Below are positions 33,704-41,244 of a stretch of 64,000 bases of DNA, in pieces. Each line of letters begins with the position of its first letter. The stretch's first letter is position 1. This DNA is from RHKX01 sp963839535 (GTDB lineage Bacteria; Actinomycetota; Thermoleophilia; Solirubrobacterales; 70-9). The DNA is taken from assembly GCA_963839535.1 (NCBI GenBank), contig CAWIVF010000008.1:252536-316535 (forward strand). Reading direction: 5' to 3'. The position numbers and the translations under genes were made by a program. A model generated the notes under the pieces. It worked only from the letters and a program-made list of their open reading frames with translations. It searched no databases and was not told the DNA's origin.

Positions 33704-35338
33704 TTACATCATGCCGCCCATTCCACCCATGTCGGGCATGCCGCCGCCACCGGCGCCGTCCTTCTCGGGCGGCTCGGCGACGATGCACTCCGTCGTCAGG
33801 ATGTTCTTGGCGATCGAGGCCGCGTTCTGCAGCGCCGAGCGGGTGACCATGGTCGGGTCGATGACGCCGTCCTTGATCAGGTCGCCGTACTCGCCGGTGC
33901 CCGCGTTGAGACCCTCGCCGGGCTTCATGTCGCGGACCTTGTTGACCACGACCGAGCCCTCGAACCCGGAGTTCTGCGAGATCTGACGCAGCGGCTCCTC
34001 GAGTGCACGGCGGATGATCTCCGCTCCGGTCGCCTCGTCGGCGTCCAGACCGGAGGCATCGACGGCCTCCTGGGCGTTGAGGAGAGCGACTCCGCCACCG
34101 GGGACGATGCCCTCCTCGAGGGCGGCCCGGGTGGCCTGCAGCGCGTCCTCGACGCGGTGCTTCTTCTCCTTCATCTCGGTCTCGGTGGCTGCGCCGACCT
34201 TGACCACGGCGACACCGCCCGCCAGCTTCGCGAGACGCTCCTGGAGCTTCTCCCGATCGAAGTCGGAGTCGGTGTTCTCGATCTCGGAGCGGATCTGGTT
34301 GATCCGGCCCTCGATCTGGGCCTTGTCACCGGCACCGTCGATGATCGTCGTCGTGTCCTTGCTGACGACGACGCGACGGGCCTTGCCGAGCTGGCTGAGC
34401 TGGGTGTTCTCCAGCTTCAGGCCCATGTCCTCGGTGATGACCTCGCCGCCCGAGAGGATCGCGATGTCCTCGAGCATCCGCTTGCGGCGATCGCCGAAGC
34501 CGGGGGCCTTGACCGCCACACCGGTGAAGGTGCCGCGGAGCTTGTTGACCACCAGGGTCGCGAGGGACTCGCCCTCGACGTCCTCGGCGACGATGACGAG
34601 CGGCTTGCCGCCCTGCATCGTCTGCTCGAGCACCGGCAGGATCTCGCGGACCGAGCCGATCTTCGAGTTCGCGATCAGGATGTAGGGGTCCTCGAGGACC
34701 GCCTCCATCCGCTCCTGGTCGGTGACCATGTACGGCGAGATGTAGCCCTTGTCGAACTGCATCCCCTCGGTGAACTCGAGCTCCATCCCGAAGGTCTGGC
34801 CCTCCTCGACGTTCACCACGCCGTCCTTGCCGACCTTCTCGATGGCGTCGGCGATGATGTCGCCGATCTCGTCGTCAGCGGCCGAGATCGAGGCGACGCG
34901 AGCGATCTGATCCTTGCCCCCGACCTCCTTCGACTGCTTCTCGCGCAGGTTCTCGACGACCTGGTTGACGGCCGTCTCGATCCCCTTGCGGAGGGCGAGC
35001 GGGTTGGCTCCGGCGGCGACGTTCTTCAGACCCGAGTGGACGATCGTCTGCGCGAGCAGCGTCGCCGTCGTGGTGCCGTCGCCGGCGACGTCGTTGGTCG
35101 CCGTGGCGACCTCGCGGACGAGCTGGGCGCCCTGGTTGGCGAAGACGTCCTCGATCTCGATCTCACGGGCGATCGTCACGCCGTCGTTGGTGATCGTCGG
35201 GGCGCCGAACTTCTTGTCCAGCACCACGTAGCGACCCTTGGGGCCGAGGGTGACCTTGACCGCGTTCGCGACGGCGTCGACGCCGTCCTGCAACGCGGTC
35301 CGGGCCTCGGCGTCGTACTTGAGCTCCTTGTGAGCCAT
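33704..35338 (-). CDS. groEL: Chaperonin GroEL (Hsp60)
   Basis: An intact 544-residue chaperonin subunit. Recognisable are VTLGPKGRYVVLDKKFGAP, the ATP-site GDGTTTATLLAQ, the apical-domain FDKGYISPYMVTDQE and a C-terminal GGGGMPDMGGMGGMM tail of the GGM type that lines the folding cavity. With GroES it encloses and folds proteins using ATP. It follows groES on the same strand after 52 bp, with AAGGAAGG before the ATG. The GGM tail, not a His-rich one, marks it as the housekeeping copy. Expression should be controlled by HrcA through the CIRCE upstream of groES. Confidence 0.98.
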   Translation of the reverse strand: MAHKELKYDAEARTALQDGVDAVANAVKVTLGPKGRYVVLDKKFGAPTITNDGVTIAREIEIEDVFANQGAQLVREVATATNDVAGDGTTTATLLAQTIVHSGLKNVAAGANPLALRKGIETAVNQVVENLREKQSKEVGGKDQIARVASISAADDEIGDIIADAIEKVGKDGVVNVEEGQTFGMELEFTEGMQFDKGYISPYMVTDQERMEAVLEDPYILIANSKIGSVREILPVLEQTMQGGKPLVIVAEDVEGESLATLVVNKLRGTFTGVAVKAPGFGDRRKRMLEDIAILSGGEVITEDMGLKLENTQLSQLGKARRVVVSKDTTTIIDGAGDKAQIEGRINQIRSEIENTDSDFDREKLQERLAKLAGGVAVVKVGAATETEMKEKKHRVEDALQATRAALEEGIVPGGGVALLNAQEAVDASGLDADEATGAEIIRRALEEPLRQISQNSGFEGSVVVNKVRDMKPGEGLNAGTGEYGDLIKDGVIDPTMVTRSALQNAASIAKNILTTECIVAEPPEKDGAGGGGMPDMGGMGGMM

Positions 35339-35390
35339 ATGCGTCAGTCCTTCCTTAGGTAATTCAGGTTCGTGAGGCGGCTAGCGGGCG

Positions 35391-35681
35391 CTAGACGACC
35401 TTGGCCAGGACGTCGGACTCGCGCAGGACCAGGAGGTCCTCGCCGTCGACCTTGACCTCGGTGCCGCCGTACTTGCTGTAGAGCACGGTGTCGCCGGTGG
35501 CGACGTCGAGCGGGATGCGCTTCTCGCCGTCCTCGTCCCAGGCGCCGTCACCGACTGCGATGACCTCGCCCCTCTGCGGCTTCTCCTTGGCGGTCTCGGG
35601 GAGGACGATGCCACTGGCAGTCGTCTCCTCCTCCTCGATCGCCCTGACGATCAGTCGATCGCCGAGCGGCTTCAAGTTCAT
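35391..35681 (-). CDS. groES: Co-chaperonin GroES (Hsp10)
   Basis: A 96-residue co-chaperonin: MNLKPLGDRLIVRAIEEEE, the mobile loop TTASGIVLPETAKEKP that contacts GroEL, RGEVIAVGDGAWDEDG and DTVLYSKYGGTEVK. A seven-subunit lid caps the GroEL cage. It is the first gene of the groES-groEL operon, preceded by a consensus-like promoter and a CIRCE operator. Confidence 0.98.
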   Translation of the reverse strand: MNLKPLGDRLIVRAIEEEETTASGIVLPETAKEKPQRGEVIAVGDGAWDEDGEKRIPLDVATGDTVLYSKYGGTEVKVDGEDLLVLRESDVLAKVV

Positions 35682-35751
35682 TCTTCATTACCTCCGGGTG
35701 GATTGCGTGTTCGTTATGAAGTGCGGTGGCCGGGCGTTCCCCGGGCCTGCC

Positions 35752-35778
35752 TTGGCACTCTATAGGTGAGAGTGCCAA
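35752..35778. promoter_or_regulatory. CIRCE operator (HrcA site)
   Basis: TTGGCACTC (35752-35760), nine bases, then GAGTGCCAA (35770-35778) form a perfect inverted repeat. The general CIRCE is TTAGCACTC-N9-GAGTGCTAA; this copy changes one base in each arm symmetrically, keeping the palindrome. It lies between the promoter and the groES start, as expected for HrcA repression released by heat. Confidence 0.93.
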
Positions 35779-36317
35779 CGCCTGGGCGAGTCTAGCGACC
35801 GCGGCCCGTCGGTCAAGGGATCTAAGTGTGGACGGCGCAGATCAGTGCGCTTGGCAAGCAGCCGGCAGCCGAGGTGGCGGGCGATTCCCTCGCCGCCCCA
35901 GCGCATCACCTGGTCGTGGTTCCAGCGGAAGAACGGGCGGGCAACCGGGGCGATCGCGTTCATCCACGGCTTCGTCGTCCGCACGTTCCACTCGTAGATC
36001 GCCGCGGTGACGCCGTCGTCCTCGAGGAACCGCCAGCGGCCGGTCCCCTCGAGATCCCCGCTCGCGTGGCCCTCGAGCGCGCCGGGCCGTTCGACCCGGT
36101 TCGAGATGACCTCGAAGCGCACCGGATAGGGAATCCGGCTGCGCCAGGCGTAGCGGCCGCGGCGACCGACCCCGCAGGGCGTGCCGGGGTCGAGCTCGAC
36201 GGCCTCGACGACGCCGCGCCACCAATCCGGCCAGGCCTCGGAGTCCCAGATCGCGTCCCAGACGTCCTCGCGCGGCGCGTCGAGCAGCCACGTCGTCAGG
36301 AACGCATACTGCGCCAC
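35760..36317 (-). CDS. SRPBCC (polyketide cyclase/START-like) family protein
   Basis: From GTG 36317 the protein begins VAQYAFLTTWLLDAPREDVW and continues DAIWDSEAWPDWWRGVVEAV, the helix-grip start of SRPBCC proteins. Later come RYAWRSRIPYPVRFEVISN, GTGRWRFLEDDGVTAAIYEW and TKPWMNAIAPVARPFFRWNH. About 185 residues. Such proteins bind hydrophobic ligands in a deep cavity. Conserved sequence ends near RHLGCRLLAK; the remaining 25 residues are encoded by DNA that also carries the groES promoter and half of the CIRCE, so the true stop may be earlier through an indel. No enzymatic residues can be assigned. Confidence 0.75.
   Translation of the reverse strand: MAQYAFLTTWLLDAPREDVWDAIWDSEAWPDWWRGVVEAVELDPGTPCGVGRRGRYAWRSRIPYPVRFEVISNRVERPGALEGHASGDLEGTGRWRFLEDDGVTAAIYEWNVRTTKPWMNAIAPVARPFFRWNHDQVMRWGGEGIARHLGCRLLAKRTDLRRPHLDPLTDGPRSLDSPRRWHSHL
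35789..35816 (-). promoter_or_regulatory. Sigma70-type promoter of groES-groEL
   Basis: On the minus strand TTGACC (35816-35811) and TAGACT (35794-35789) are separated by 16 bases, close to the vegetative consensus. The CIRCE begins about 10 bases downstream of the -10, so it covers the start of transcription. Confidence 0.75.
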
Positions 36318-36365
36318 GTCTCTAGCGCAGGCCGCAGTCTCGCCCTTGCCGCCGAGTCGGTCCTC

Positions 36366-36421
36366 CACCCGGCGGGACCGCAGCGGGGCAGAGCCCCAAG
36401 CGGAGGATCCCGCCGGAGTCA
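36366..36421 (-). repeat. Structured intergenic hairpin related to the mrp-flanking repeats (copy 3)
   Basis: Read on the minus strand, ACTCCGGCGGGATCCTCCGCTT resembles the ACTCCGGGGGAATGCTCCGCTT start of copy 1 in sequence and place within the stem. CCGGCGGGA (36369-36377) pairs with TCCCGCCGG (36408-36416), CCGC with GCGG inside it, and GGGGC-AGA-GCCCC forms an inner hairpin (36385-36397). The element fills the gap between the ASCH and SRPBCC genes. Confidence 0.55.
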
Positions 36422-36422
36422 T

Positions 36423-36824
36423 CTAGTTCTGAGAAGGCGTCTCGCCGTTGCCGAAGTTGCCCTGCGGGCGCTCGACGATCTGCGAGAAGCGGATCACGGT
36501 GACGATGTCGTCGGGGGCGATCGAGCGGCTGTAGATCTGCTCGAGGAAGTGCTTCGTGTCCTCGATCCGCCGGAACTCGGGGTTGTCGTGCTCGATGTCG
36601 CGGGGCGAGATCTCGGAGACCTGCTTGACCTCGACGTCGTCGATCACCGCCGCGAAGATCTTCTCGCGGGGCCCGTGGCGGTAGCCGACGGTGATCCAGA
36701 CGACCTGGCCGCGGTCGTACTTGCGGCTCTTGTCCCCGAGCCGGATCGTCGCCGTCTTGCGTCCCCGCTTGAGCTGGTCGACGAAGACCGGCGAATAGAA
36801 GTTGAGGACGTAGAGCGCGCTCAT
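36423..36824 (-). CDS. ASCH domain protein
   Basis: A 133-residue protein starting MSALYVLNFYSPVFVDQLKR. The pattern KRGRKTATIRLGDKSRKYDR followed by GQVVWITVGYR and EKIFAAVIDDVEVKQVSEI matches the ASCH fold (PUA-like beta-barrel), which binds RNA or modified nucleosides. The charged loop GRKTATIR is the family's conserved ligand-site region. A possible -10 (TAGGCT) lies 10 bases upstream of the start. A role in RNA or nucleoside handling is inferred from the fold only. Confidence 0.8.
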   Translation of the reverse strand: MSALYVLNFYSPVFVDQLKRGRKTATIRLGDKSRKYDRGQVVWITVGYRHGPREKIFAAVIDDVEVKQVSEISPRDIEHDNPEFRRIEDTKHFLEQIYSRSIAPDDIVTVIRFSQIVERPQGNFGNGETPSQN

Positions 36825-36861
36825 CCGAGGGGCCAGCCTAACCGGACGGGGCCGGGTCCGC

Positions 36862-37524
36862 TCAGCGCTCGGGGAAGCCCTCGGCGCCGAGCAGGGGGAC
36901 GAACCGGCACGGCGCGATCGGGCGCACGTCGAAGCCTCCGTCAGCCGAGTCGTTCCGGACGAAGAGCGTCAGCATCTCCCGCCGATCGCTGCCGACCGGC
37001 GCGACGAGGCGGCCGCCCGGAGCCAGCTGGCCGAGCAGCGTCCGCGGCGGCGCCGGCACTCCGGCATGCACCGCGATCGCCGGGAACGGCGCGGCCGCGG
37101 CGACGCCGATCGACCCGTCGCCGACCACGACCTCGACCCGCTCGGGCCCGAGCGCCTCGACCGCGAGCGCGGTCCGGGCGCGGTCGGCCAGCTCGGGGAT
37201 CCGCTCGATCGAGATCACGCGCCGGGCGAGCCTGGCGAGCACCGCCGCCGAGTAGCCGCTGCCGCCGCCGATCTCGAGGACCGTCTCGGTCCCGCTCAGG
37301 GCGAGCGCCTGACAGATCGCGGCGACGATCCAGGGCTGGGAGATGGTCTGCCCGCTGCCGATCGCCAGCGCCGCGTCGGTGTAGGCGACGTCGCGCTGGG
37401 CGTCGGGCACGAACAGCTCACGCGGCACCTCCCCCATCGCCGCGAGCACACGCTCGTCACTGATCCCCCGGCGGCGGAGCTGAACCTCCACCATCTCGGC
37501 CCGCTGCGCAGCGGCATCGCTCAC
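36862..37524 (-). CDS. pcm: Protein-L-isoaspartate O-methyltransferase
   Basis: A 220-residue SAM-dependent repair methyltransferase. VEVQLRRRGISDERVLAAMG and VPRELFVPDAQRDVAYTD at the N-terminus and the post-motif GSGQTISQPWIVAAICQAL are diagnostic for PIMT. The SAM site is VLEIGGGSGYSAAVLARLA. It methylates damaged isoaspartyl residues so that they can reconvert to aspartate. The gene starts 2 bp after the crp/fnr-type gene ends, so both share a transcript. Confidence 0.93.
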   Translation of the reverse strand: MSDAAAQRAEMVEVQLRRRGISDERVLAAMGEVPRELFVPDAQRDVAYTDAALAIGSGQTISQPWIVAAICQALALSGTETVLEIGGGSGYSAAVLARLARRVISIERIPELADRARTALAVEALGPERVEVVVGDGSIGVAAAAPFPAIAVHAGVPAPPRTLLGQLAPGGRLVAPVGSDRREMLTLFVRNDSADGGFDVRPIAPCRFVPLLGAEGFPER

Positions 37525-37526
37525 GC

Positions 37527-38219
37527 TCAGAAGATGTAGGCCCGCAGCCGCGAGGGCTCGAGCACCGTCACGCGCCCTCGGCCGACGCGGACGACGCCCG
37601 CCCGCTCGAGCACGGCGAGGAAGCGGCTGACGCTCTCGCGGGAGGTGCCCGCGAGCTGGGCGAGGTCCGCCTGGTTCATCCGGATCGTGACCCCGTCGCG
37701 GCCGGGCTCCGCGCTCTCGGCCGCGACCAGCTGGGAGAGCACGCCTGCGACGCGGCTCGGCACGGTCTGGAAGGACTGGCGGCTGATCCGCTCGTTCGTC
37801 TCCCGCAGCCGCCGCGTCAGCGCGACGACGAGCTTCGTCGTGATCTCGACGTTGCGCTCGAGCAGCCCGCGCATGTCGGTGGCGGCGACCGCGAGGAGCT
37901 CGACGTCGGTGAGGGCCTCGACGCTGGCGGAGCGGACGCCGCCGTCGAGCATCGCGAGCTCGCCGAACAGCTCGCCAGGCCCGAGCGTCGCGAGCGCGAT
38001 CGCGCGCCCGTCGGAGTGCTCGCGGGTGACCCGCACCTCGCCCTCGCGGATGATGTAACAGGCGTCGCTCTCGTCGCCCTCGTGGAAGACCCGAGACCCC
38101 TTCGGGAAGGAGCGAGGGATCGCGACCTGGGCGATCCGCTCGAGCTCCGTCGACTCGAGGTCCGAAAGCAGGGGAACGCGAGCGAGCAGCTCGGCCGAGG
38201 TGATGGACTCCTCCCCCAT
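37527..38219 (-). CDS. Crp/Fnr family transcriptional regulator
   Basis: A 230-residue regulator. The cyclic-nucleotide-binding domain (FPKGSRVFHEGDESDACYII, GELFGELAMLDGGVRSASVE) keeps the phosphate-binding cassette GELAML-x5-RSAS, suggesting cAMP or cGMP binding. After a dimerisation helix comes the winged helix (MNQADLAQLAGTSRESVSRF), where RESVSR contacts DNA. A leaderless promoter (TAATCC, 7 bases before the ATG) precedes it. It probably acts as a global regulator; targets are unknown. Confidence 0.93.
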   Translation of the reverse strand: MGEESITSAELLARVPLLSDLESTELERIAQVAIPRSFPKGSRVFHEGDESDACYIIREGEVRVTREHSDGRAIALATLGPGELFGELAMLDGGVRSASVEALTDVELLAVAATDMRGLLERNVEITTKLVVALTRRLRETNERISRQSFQTVPSRVAGVLSQLVAAESAEPGRDGVTIRMNQADLAQLAGTSRESVSRFLAVLERAGVVRVGRGRVTVLEPSRLRAYIF

Positions 38220-38226
38220 CGCCGGG

Positions 38227-38232
38227 GGATTA
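38227..38232 (-). promoter_or_regulatory. -10-like element of the crp/fnr-type gene
   Basis: TAATCC on the minus strand ends 7 bases before ATG 38219, without a ribosome site. Confidence 0.5.
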
Positions 38233-38276
38233 TCGCTGACCGCCGGTGCCGCAAGCGCTGCCGGCTCGCTCCGGGT

Positions 38277-38783
38277 CTACCCGGTGGCGCTCTCCTCCAG
38301 GCAGGTCGAGGTGTCGGCCATGGCCTCCTCGGAGAGCTCGGCCTCCTTGCCGGCCGAGAACGGGATCAGGCCCAGGGCGACGTTGTCCACCGTCTCCATG
38401 AGGCCGGTGACGCCCTCGATCCCGGCGCCCGTGGCCAGCTCGGCGCCGAAGTCGGCGAACTCCTGCTCGAAGTCGGCGGCGAACTCGCCGGCCGCGGTCG
38501 CATCCGGGAAGACGTAGAAGGCGACGATTCCGTCGTCGCCCTTGCCGGCCTCGAAGAACTCGGCCTCGGGGGCGGCCTCGGAGAGCTGCGGGTCCGGCTT
38601 CTTGACCGGCTCGTAGATCCCGACCTGGAGGCTGCCCGAGTAGATGCAGTCCTCGAACGCGCTCGCGTCGACCGTGGCCTCGGCCTCGGTCGTCGTGGAG
38701 CTGGGCGACGACGAGTCGTCGGAGTCGCCGCAGCCGGCGATGGCGAGCGCCGCGATCGCGAGGGGGACGGACAGGTGGGGCAT
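38277..38783 (-). CDS. Putative lipoprotein, 168 aa
   Basis: From ATG 38783, MPHLSVPLAIAALAIAGCGD is a signal peptide with lipobox A-I-A-G-C, followed by a Ser/Thr-rich linker (SDDSSSPSSTTTEAEA). The mature domain is acidic, with FEDCIYSGSLQVGIYEPVKK, VAFYVFPDATAAGEFAADFE and a second Cys near the end (TSTCLEE) that could pair with the first. It should be anchored on the outer face of the membrane. I recognise no named family. An upstream in-frame start at 38840 is possible but would bury the signal. Confidence 0.7.
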   Translation of the reverse strand: MPHLSVPLAIAALAIAGCGDSDDSSSPSSTTTEAEATVDASAFEDCIYSGSLQVGIYEPVKKPDPQLSEAAPEAEFFEAGKGDDGIVAFYVFPDATAAGEFAADFEQEFADFGAELATGAGIEGVTGLMETVDNVALGLIPFSAGKEAELSEEAMADTSTCLEESATG

Positions 38784-38827
38784 CCTCGGGTTCAAGTCTC
38801 GGGTTCCTTTCGGGTCGGGTCGGGATT

Positions 38828-39589
38828 TCAGAGCTGGCAATTCTCACACCAGAAGGTGACGCGATTGTCGTCGCCCTGGCCGTGGGTGAGGATCCGTCCG
38901 CCGCAGCGGGGACAGGGTCGGCGGGCACGCCCGTAGATCTGCTTCGGGCGGCTGCCACGCGCCATCGAGGTCTCCATCACCCAGCTGATCGCGTCGACGA
39001 TCGCCCGCGCCTCCTCCTCCTTCAGGTCGCCGATCCGGCGCCACGGGCTGATCCGCGGGAGGAAGCACGCCTCGATCCGGATCACGTTGCCCACGCCGGC
39101 GATCAGCGACTGATCGTTGAGCGCCTCGCCGATCGTCTCCGCCGGGTCCCAGGCGAGGATCCGCGCGGTGGCCTCGTCAGGGTCGTACTCCGGCCGCAAC
39201 GGGTCGGGTCCGAGTTGCAGGAGCGCTGGATCGTTGCGGGCGCGGGAGGCGCTGACGAGCCGCAGGATCTTGCCGCCGGTCTGGCTTGCGACGGCCCGGC
39301 CGGCGACGAGCAGGAGCCAGGGCTTGCCGTAGGGGAGCCGGCCCTCGGCCTGCACGAACCAGCGGCCGTTCATCCCGAGGTGGCTGTGGACCACCCGATC
39401 GCCGGAGAAGTGCAGCAGCAGGTGCTTGCCCCGCGCCTCCGCCCGCTCGAGCGTGGCGCCGGCGAGCTCGCCCGATCGGTTGTGGATCGGCGAGCGGGGA
39501 TTCGGCGTGTCGGCGACGTCCATCTCCCGGCCGACGAGGGCGACGTGGATCTTCCGCGCCGCCCGGTGGATCGTGTCCCCCTCGGGCAC
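38828..39589 (-). CDS. nei: Fpg/Nei family DNA glycosylase (endonuclease VIII-like)
   Basis: A 253-residue bifunctional glycosylase/AP lyase. The start VPEGDTIHRAARK places catalytic Pro2 and Glu3 at the processed N-terminus, and GDT rather than ELP after them marks the Nei (not MutM) branch. The helix-two-turn-helix segment ALNDQSLIAGVGNVIRIEAC and a C-terminal zinc finger (CPRCGGRILTHGQ and WCENC) complete the fold. It removes oxidised pyrimidines from DNA. The GTG start overlaps the stop of the ABC permease gene (TAGTG), so translation is coupled. Confidence 0.92.
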   Translation of the reverse strand: MPEGDTIHRAARKIHVALVGREMDVADTPNPRSPIHNRSGELAGATLERAEARGKHLLLHFSGDRVVHSHLGMNGRWFVQAEGRLPYGKPWLLLVAGRAVASQTGGKILRLVSASRARNDPALLQLGPDPLRPEYDPDEATARILAWDPAETIGEALNDQSLIAGVGNVIRIEACFLPRISPWRRIGDLKEEEARAIVDAISWVMETSMARGSRPKQIYGRARRPCPRCGGRILTHGQGDDNRVTFWCENCQL

Positions 39590-40413
39590 TAGGGCTTGAG
39601 CTTGTGGCCCGTCGAGAACAGGTACTGGCTCCACGCCAGCATGCCGGCGGCGAACAGGCCGGTCACGGCGAAGCAGAGGGTGACGCTGACGTCGCTCGTG
39701 CCGAGGAATCCGTAGCGGATCGTGTTGACCATGTAGAAGAGCGGATTCGCGTGGGAGATCTCCTCCCAGGGCGAGGGCAGGATCGCGATCGAGTAGAAGA
39801 CGCCGCCGAGGAACGTCAGAGGCAGGATCAGGATGTTGTTGATGAAGCTGTGGTGGTCGAAGGTCTGGGCGTAGATGCCGACGACGGTGCCGAGCGCGCC
39901 GAACAGGGTCACCAGCAGCAGGACCCCGCCGATCAGGTGAAGCGGCTGGTGGATGGGGACGCCGGTCAGGGGCAGGGCGAGCGCGACCAGGGCGGCGCCG
40001 ATCGCCAACGCGCGGAACAGGCCGCCCACCGCGTAGCCGAGGTTCATCTGCCAGGGATGCATCGGCGAGGCGAGCACGTCGTTGATGTAGCGGTCGTTGC
40101 GGGCCTGCAGCAGCGTCGAGGAGTTGTTCGAGAAGGCGGCCTGCGCCATCGCCATCGCGATCAGGCCGGGGACGATGAAGACGTCGTAGGGGAAGCCCTC
40201 GATCGACTTGATCCGGCTGCCGAGCGAGAGCCCGAAGACGAGGATGAAGAGCGCCGAGGAGACGACCGGGGCGAGGATCGTCTGCGTCCACAGGCGGGTC
40301 ACCCGGCGGCACTCGCGCAGCGCGAGCGAGCGCATCGAGCGACCCGGGTTCGGCCGCGAGAGCTCGACCGGGGCGCTCTGGGCGGGCGGGCTGCCGGCGA
40401 CGGAGGCGCTCAT
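39589..40413 (-). CDS. ABC-2 type exporter permease
   Basis: A 274-residue permease with a short cytoplasmic N-terminus and about six membrane segments, such as WTQTILAPVVSSALFILVFG, DVFIVPGLIAMAMAQAAFS and ILILPLTFLGGVFYSIAILP. The GLIAMAMAQAAFSN and TFLGGVFYSIAILPSPWE stretches are ABC2_membrane hallmarks. Together with the ATPase encoded just before it (ATGA overlap at 40413) it forms an exporter for a drug, lipid or polysaccharide; the substrate is not evident. Confidence 0.88.
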   Translation of the reverse strand: MSASVAGSPPAQSAPVELSRPNPGRSMRSLALRECRRVTRLWTQTILAPVVSSALFILVFGLSLGSRIKSIEGFPYDVFIVPGLIAMAMAQAAFSNNSSTLLQARNDRYINDVLASPMHPWQMNLGYAVGGLFRALAIGAALVALALPLTGVPIHQPLHLIGGVLLLVTLFGALGTVVGIYAQTFDHHSFINNILILPLTFLGGVFYSIAILPSPWEEISHANPLFYMVNTIRYGFLGTSDVSVTLCFAVTGLFAAGMLAWSQYLFSTGHKLKP

Positions 40414-41177
40414 CACTCGGCTCCGGCGGGAAGCGGCGGGGGCAGTGCGGTCGAGACGGTCTGCAGGTAGACCTCCTCCAGGGTGCTCGCGTCGTAGCGG
40501 CGCTTCAGCCCGTCGGGCGTGTCGCGGGCGATGATCCGGCCCTTCGAGATCAGCGCGATGTCCTCGCAGAGCGACTCCGCCTCCTCGAGGTAGTGGGTCG
40601 TGAGCAGGATCGTCGTGCCCTGCTCGTGCAGCCGGCGGATGTAGCGCCAGAGGTCGTGGCGGAGCTCGACGTCGACCCCGGCGGTGGGCTCGTCGAGGAT
40701 CACGAGGAGCGGCTCGTGCAGCAGGGCGCGGGCGAGCAGCAGGCGCCGCTTCATCCCGCCGGAGAGCTTCGGCGTGCGGACGTTCGCCTTGGCGCGCAGG
40801 TCGAAGACGTCGATCATCTCGTCGGCGCGGCGGTTGGCGTCGGCGCCGCTCATCCCGAAGTAGCCGCCGTGGTAGACGAGCGACTCCTTGACGGTCAGGA
40901 ACCGGTCGAGGTTCGGGTCCTGCTCGGCGACCCCGACCACCCGGCGCGCCTCCATCGACGCGTGGTCGTGGCCGAAGACGCTGATCTCGCCGCCGCTGAG
41001 CCGGATCAGGTTGCAGATCGAGTTGATCAGGGTGGTCTTGCCCGCACCGTTCGGCCCGAGGAGCCCGAAGAACTCCCCGGCGCGCACCTCGAGGTCCAAC
41101 CCGTCGAGGCCGACGGTGCCGTCGTCGTAGGTCTTCGAGAGCCCGTGGATCGCTAGTGCTGAGGGTGTCCGGCGCAC
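40413..41177 (-). CDS. ABC-2 type exporter ATP-binding protein
   Basis: A 254-residue ATPase from GTG 41177. Walker A is GPNGAGKT (41-48), the signature is KLSGGMKRRLLLARAL, Walker B is LLVILDEPTAGVD and the switch His is in LLTTHYLEEAE. The C-terminal STLEEVYLQTVS helix is typical of ABC-2 (NodI/CcmA/DrrA-like) ATPases. It powers the permease encoded downstream. A leaderless promoter (TAACCT 7 bases upstream) fits the absence of a ribosome site. Confidence 0.93.
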   Translation of the reverse strand: MRRTPSALAIHGLSKTYDDGTVGLDGLDLEVRAGEFFGLLGPNGAGKTTLINSICNLIRLSGGEISVFGHDHASMEARRVVGVAEQDPNLDRFLTVKESLVYHGGYFGMSGADANRRADEMIDVFDLRAKANVRTPKLSGGMKRRLLLARALLHEPLLVILDEPTAGVDVELRHDLWRYIRRLHEQGTTILLTTHYLEEAESLCEDIALISKGRIIARDTPDGLKRRYDASTLEEVYLQTVSTALPPPLPAGAE

Positions 41178-41184
41178 CCGGACA

Positions 41185-41190
41185 AGGTTA
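41185..41190 (-). promoter_or_regulatory. -10-like element of the ABC exporter operon
   Basis: TAACCT on the minus strand ends 7 bases before GTG 41177, giving a leaderless start for the ATPase-permease-nei gene series. Confidence 0.5.
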
Positions 41191-41244
41191 GGGAGGCCCG
41201 TCCAGCTGCTCGCTTTCGACCCCCCGGCCAGCCATCATGGAGGC

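Noticed and set aside
33674..35362. A 562-residue open frame antisense to groEL
   Set aside because: It is a composition artefact of the GC-rich third codon positions of groEL, with no recognisable domain.
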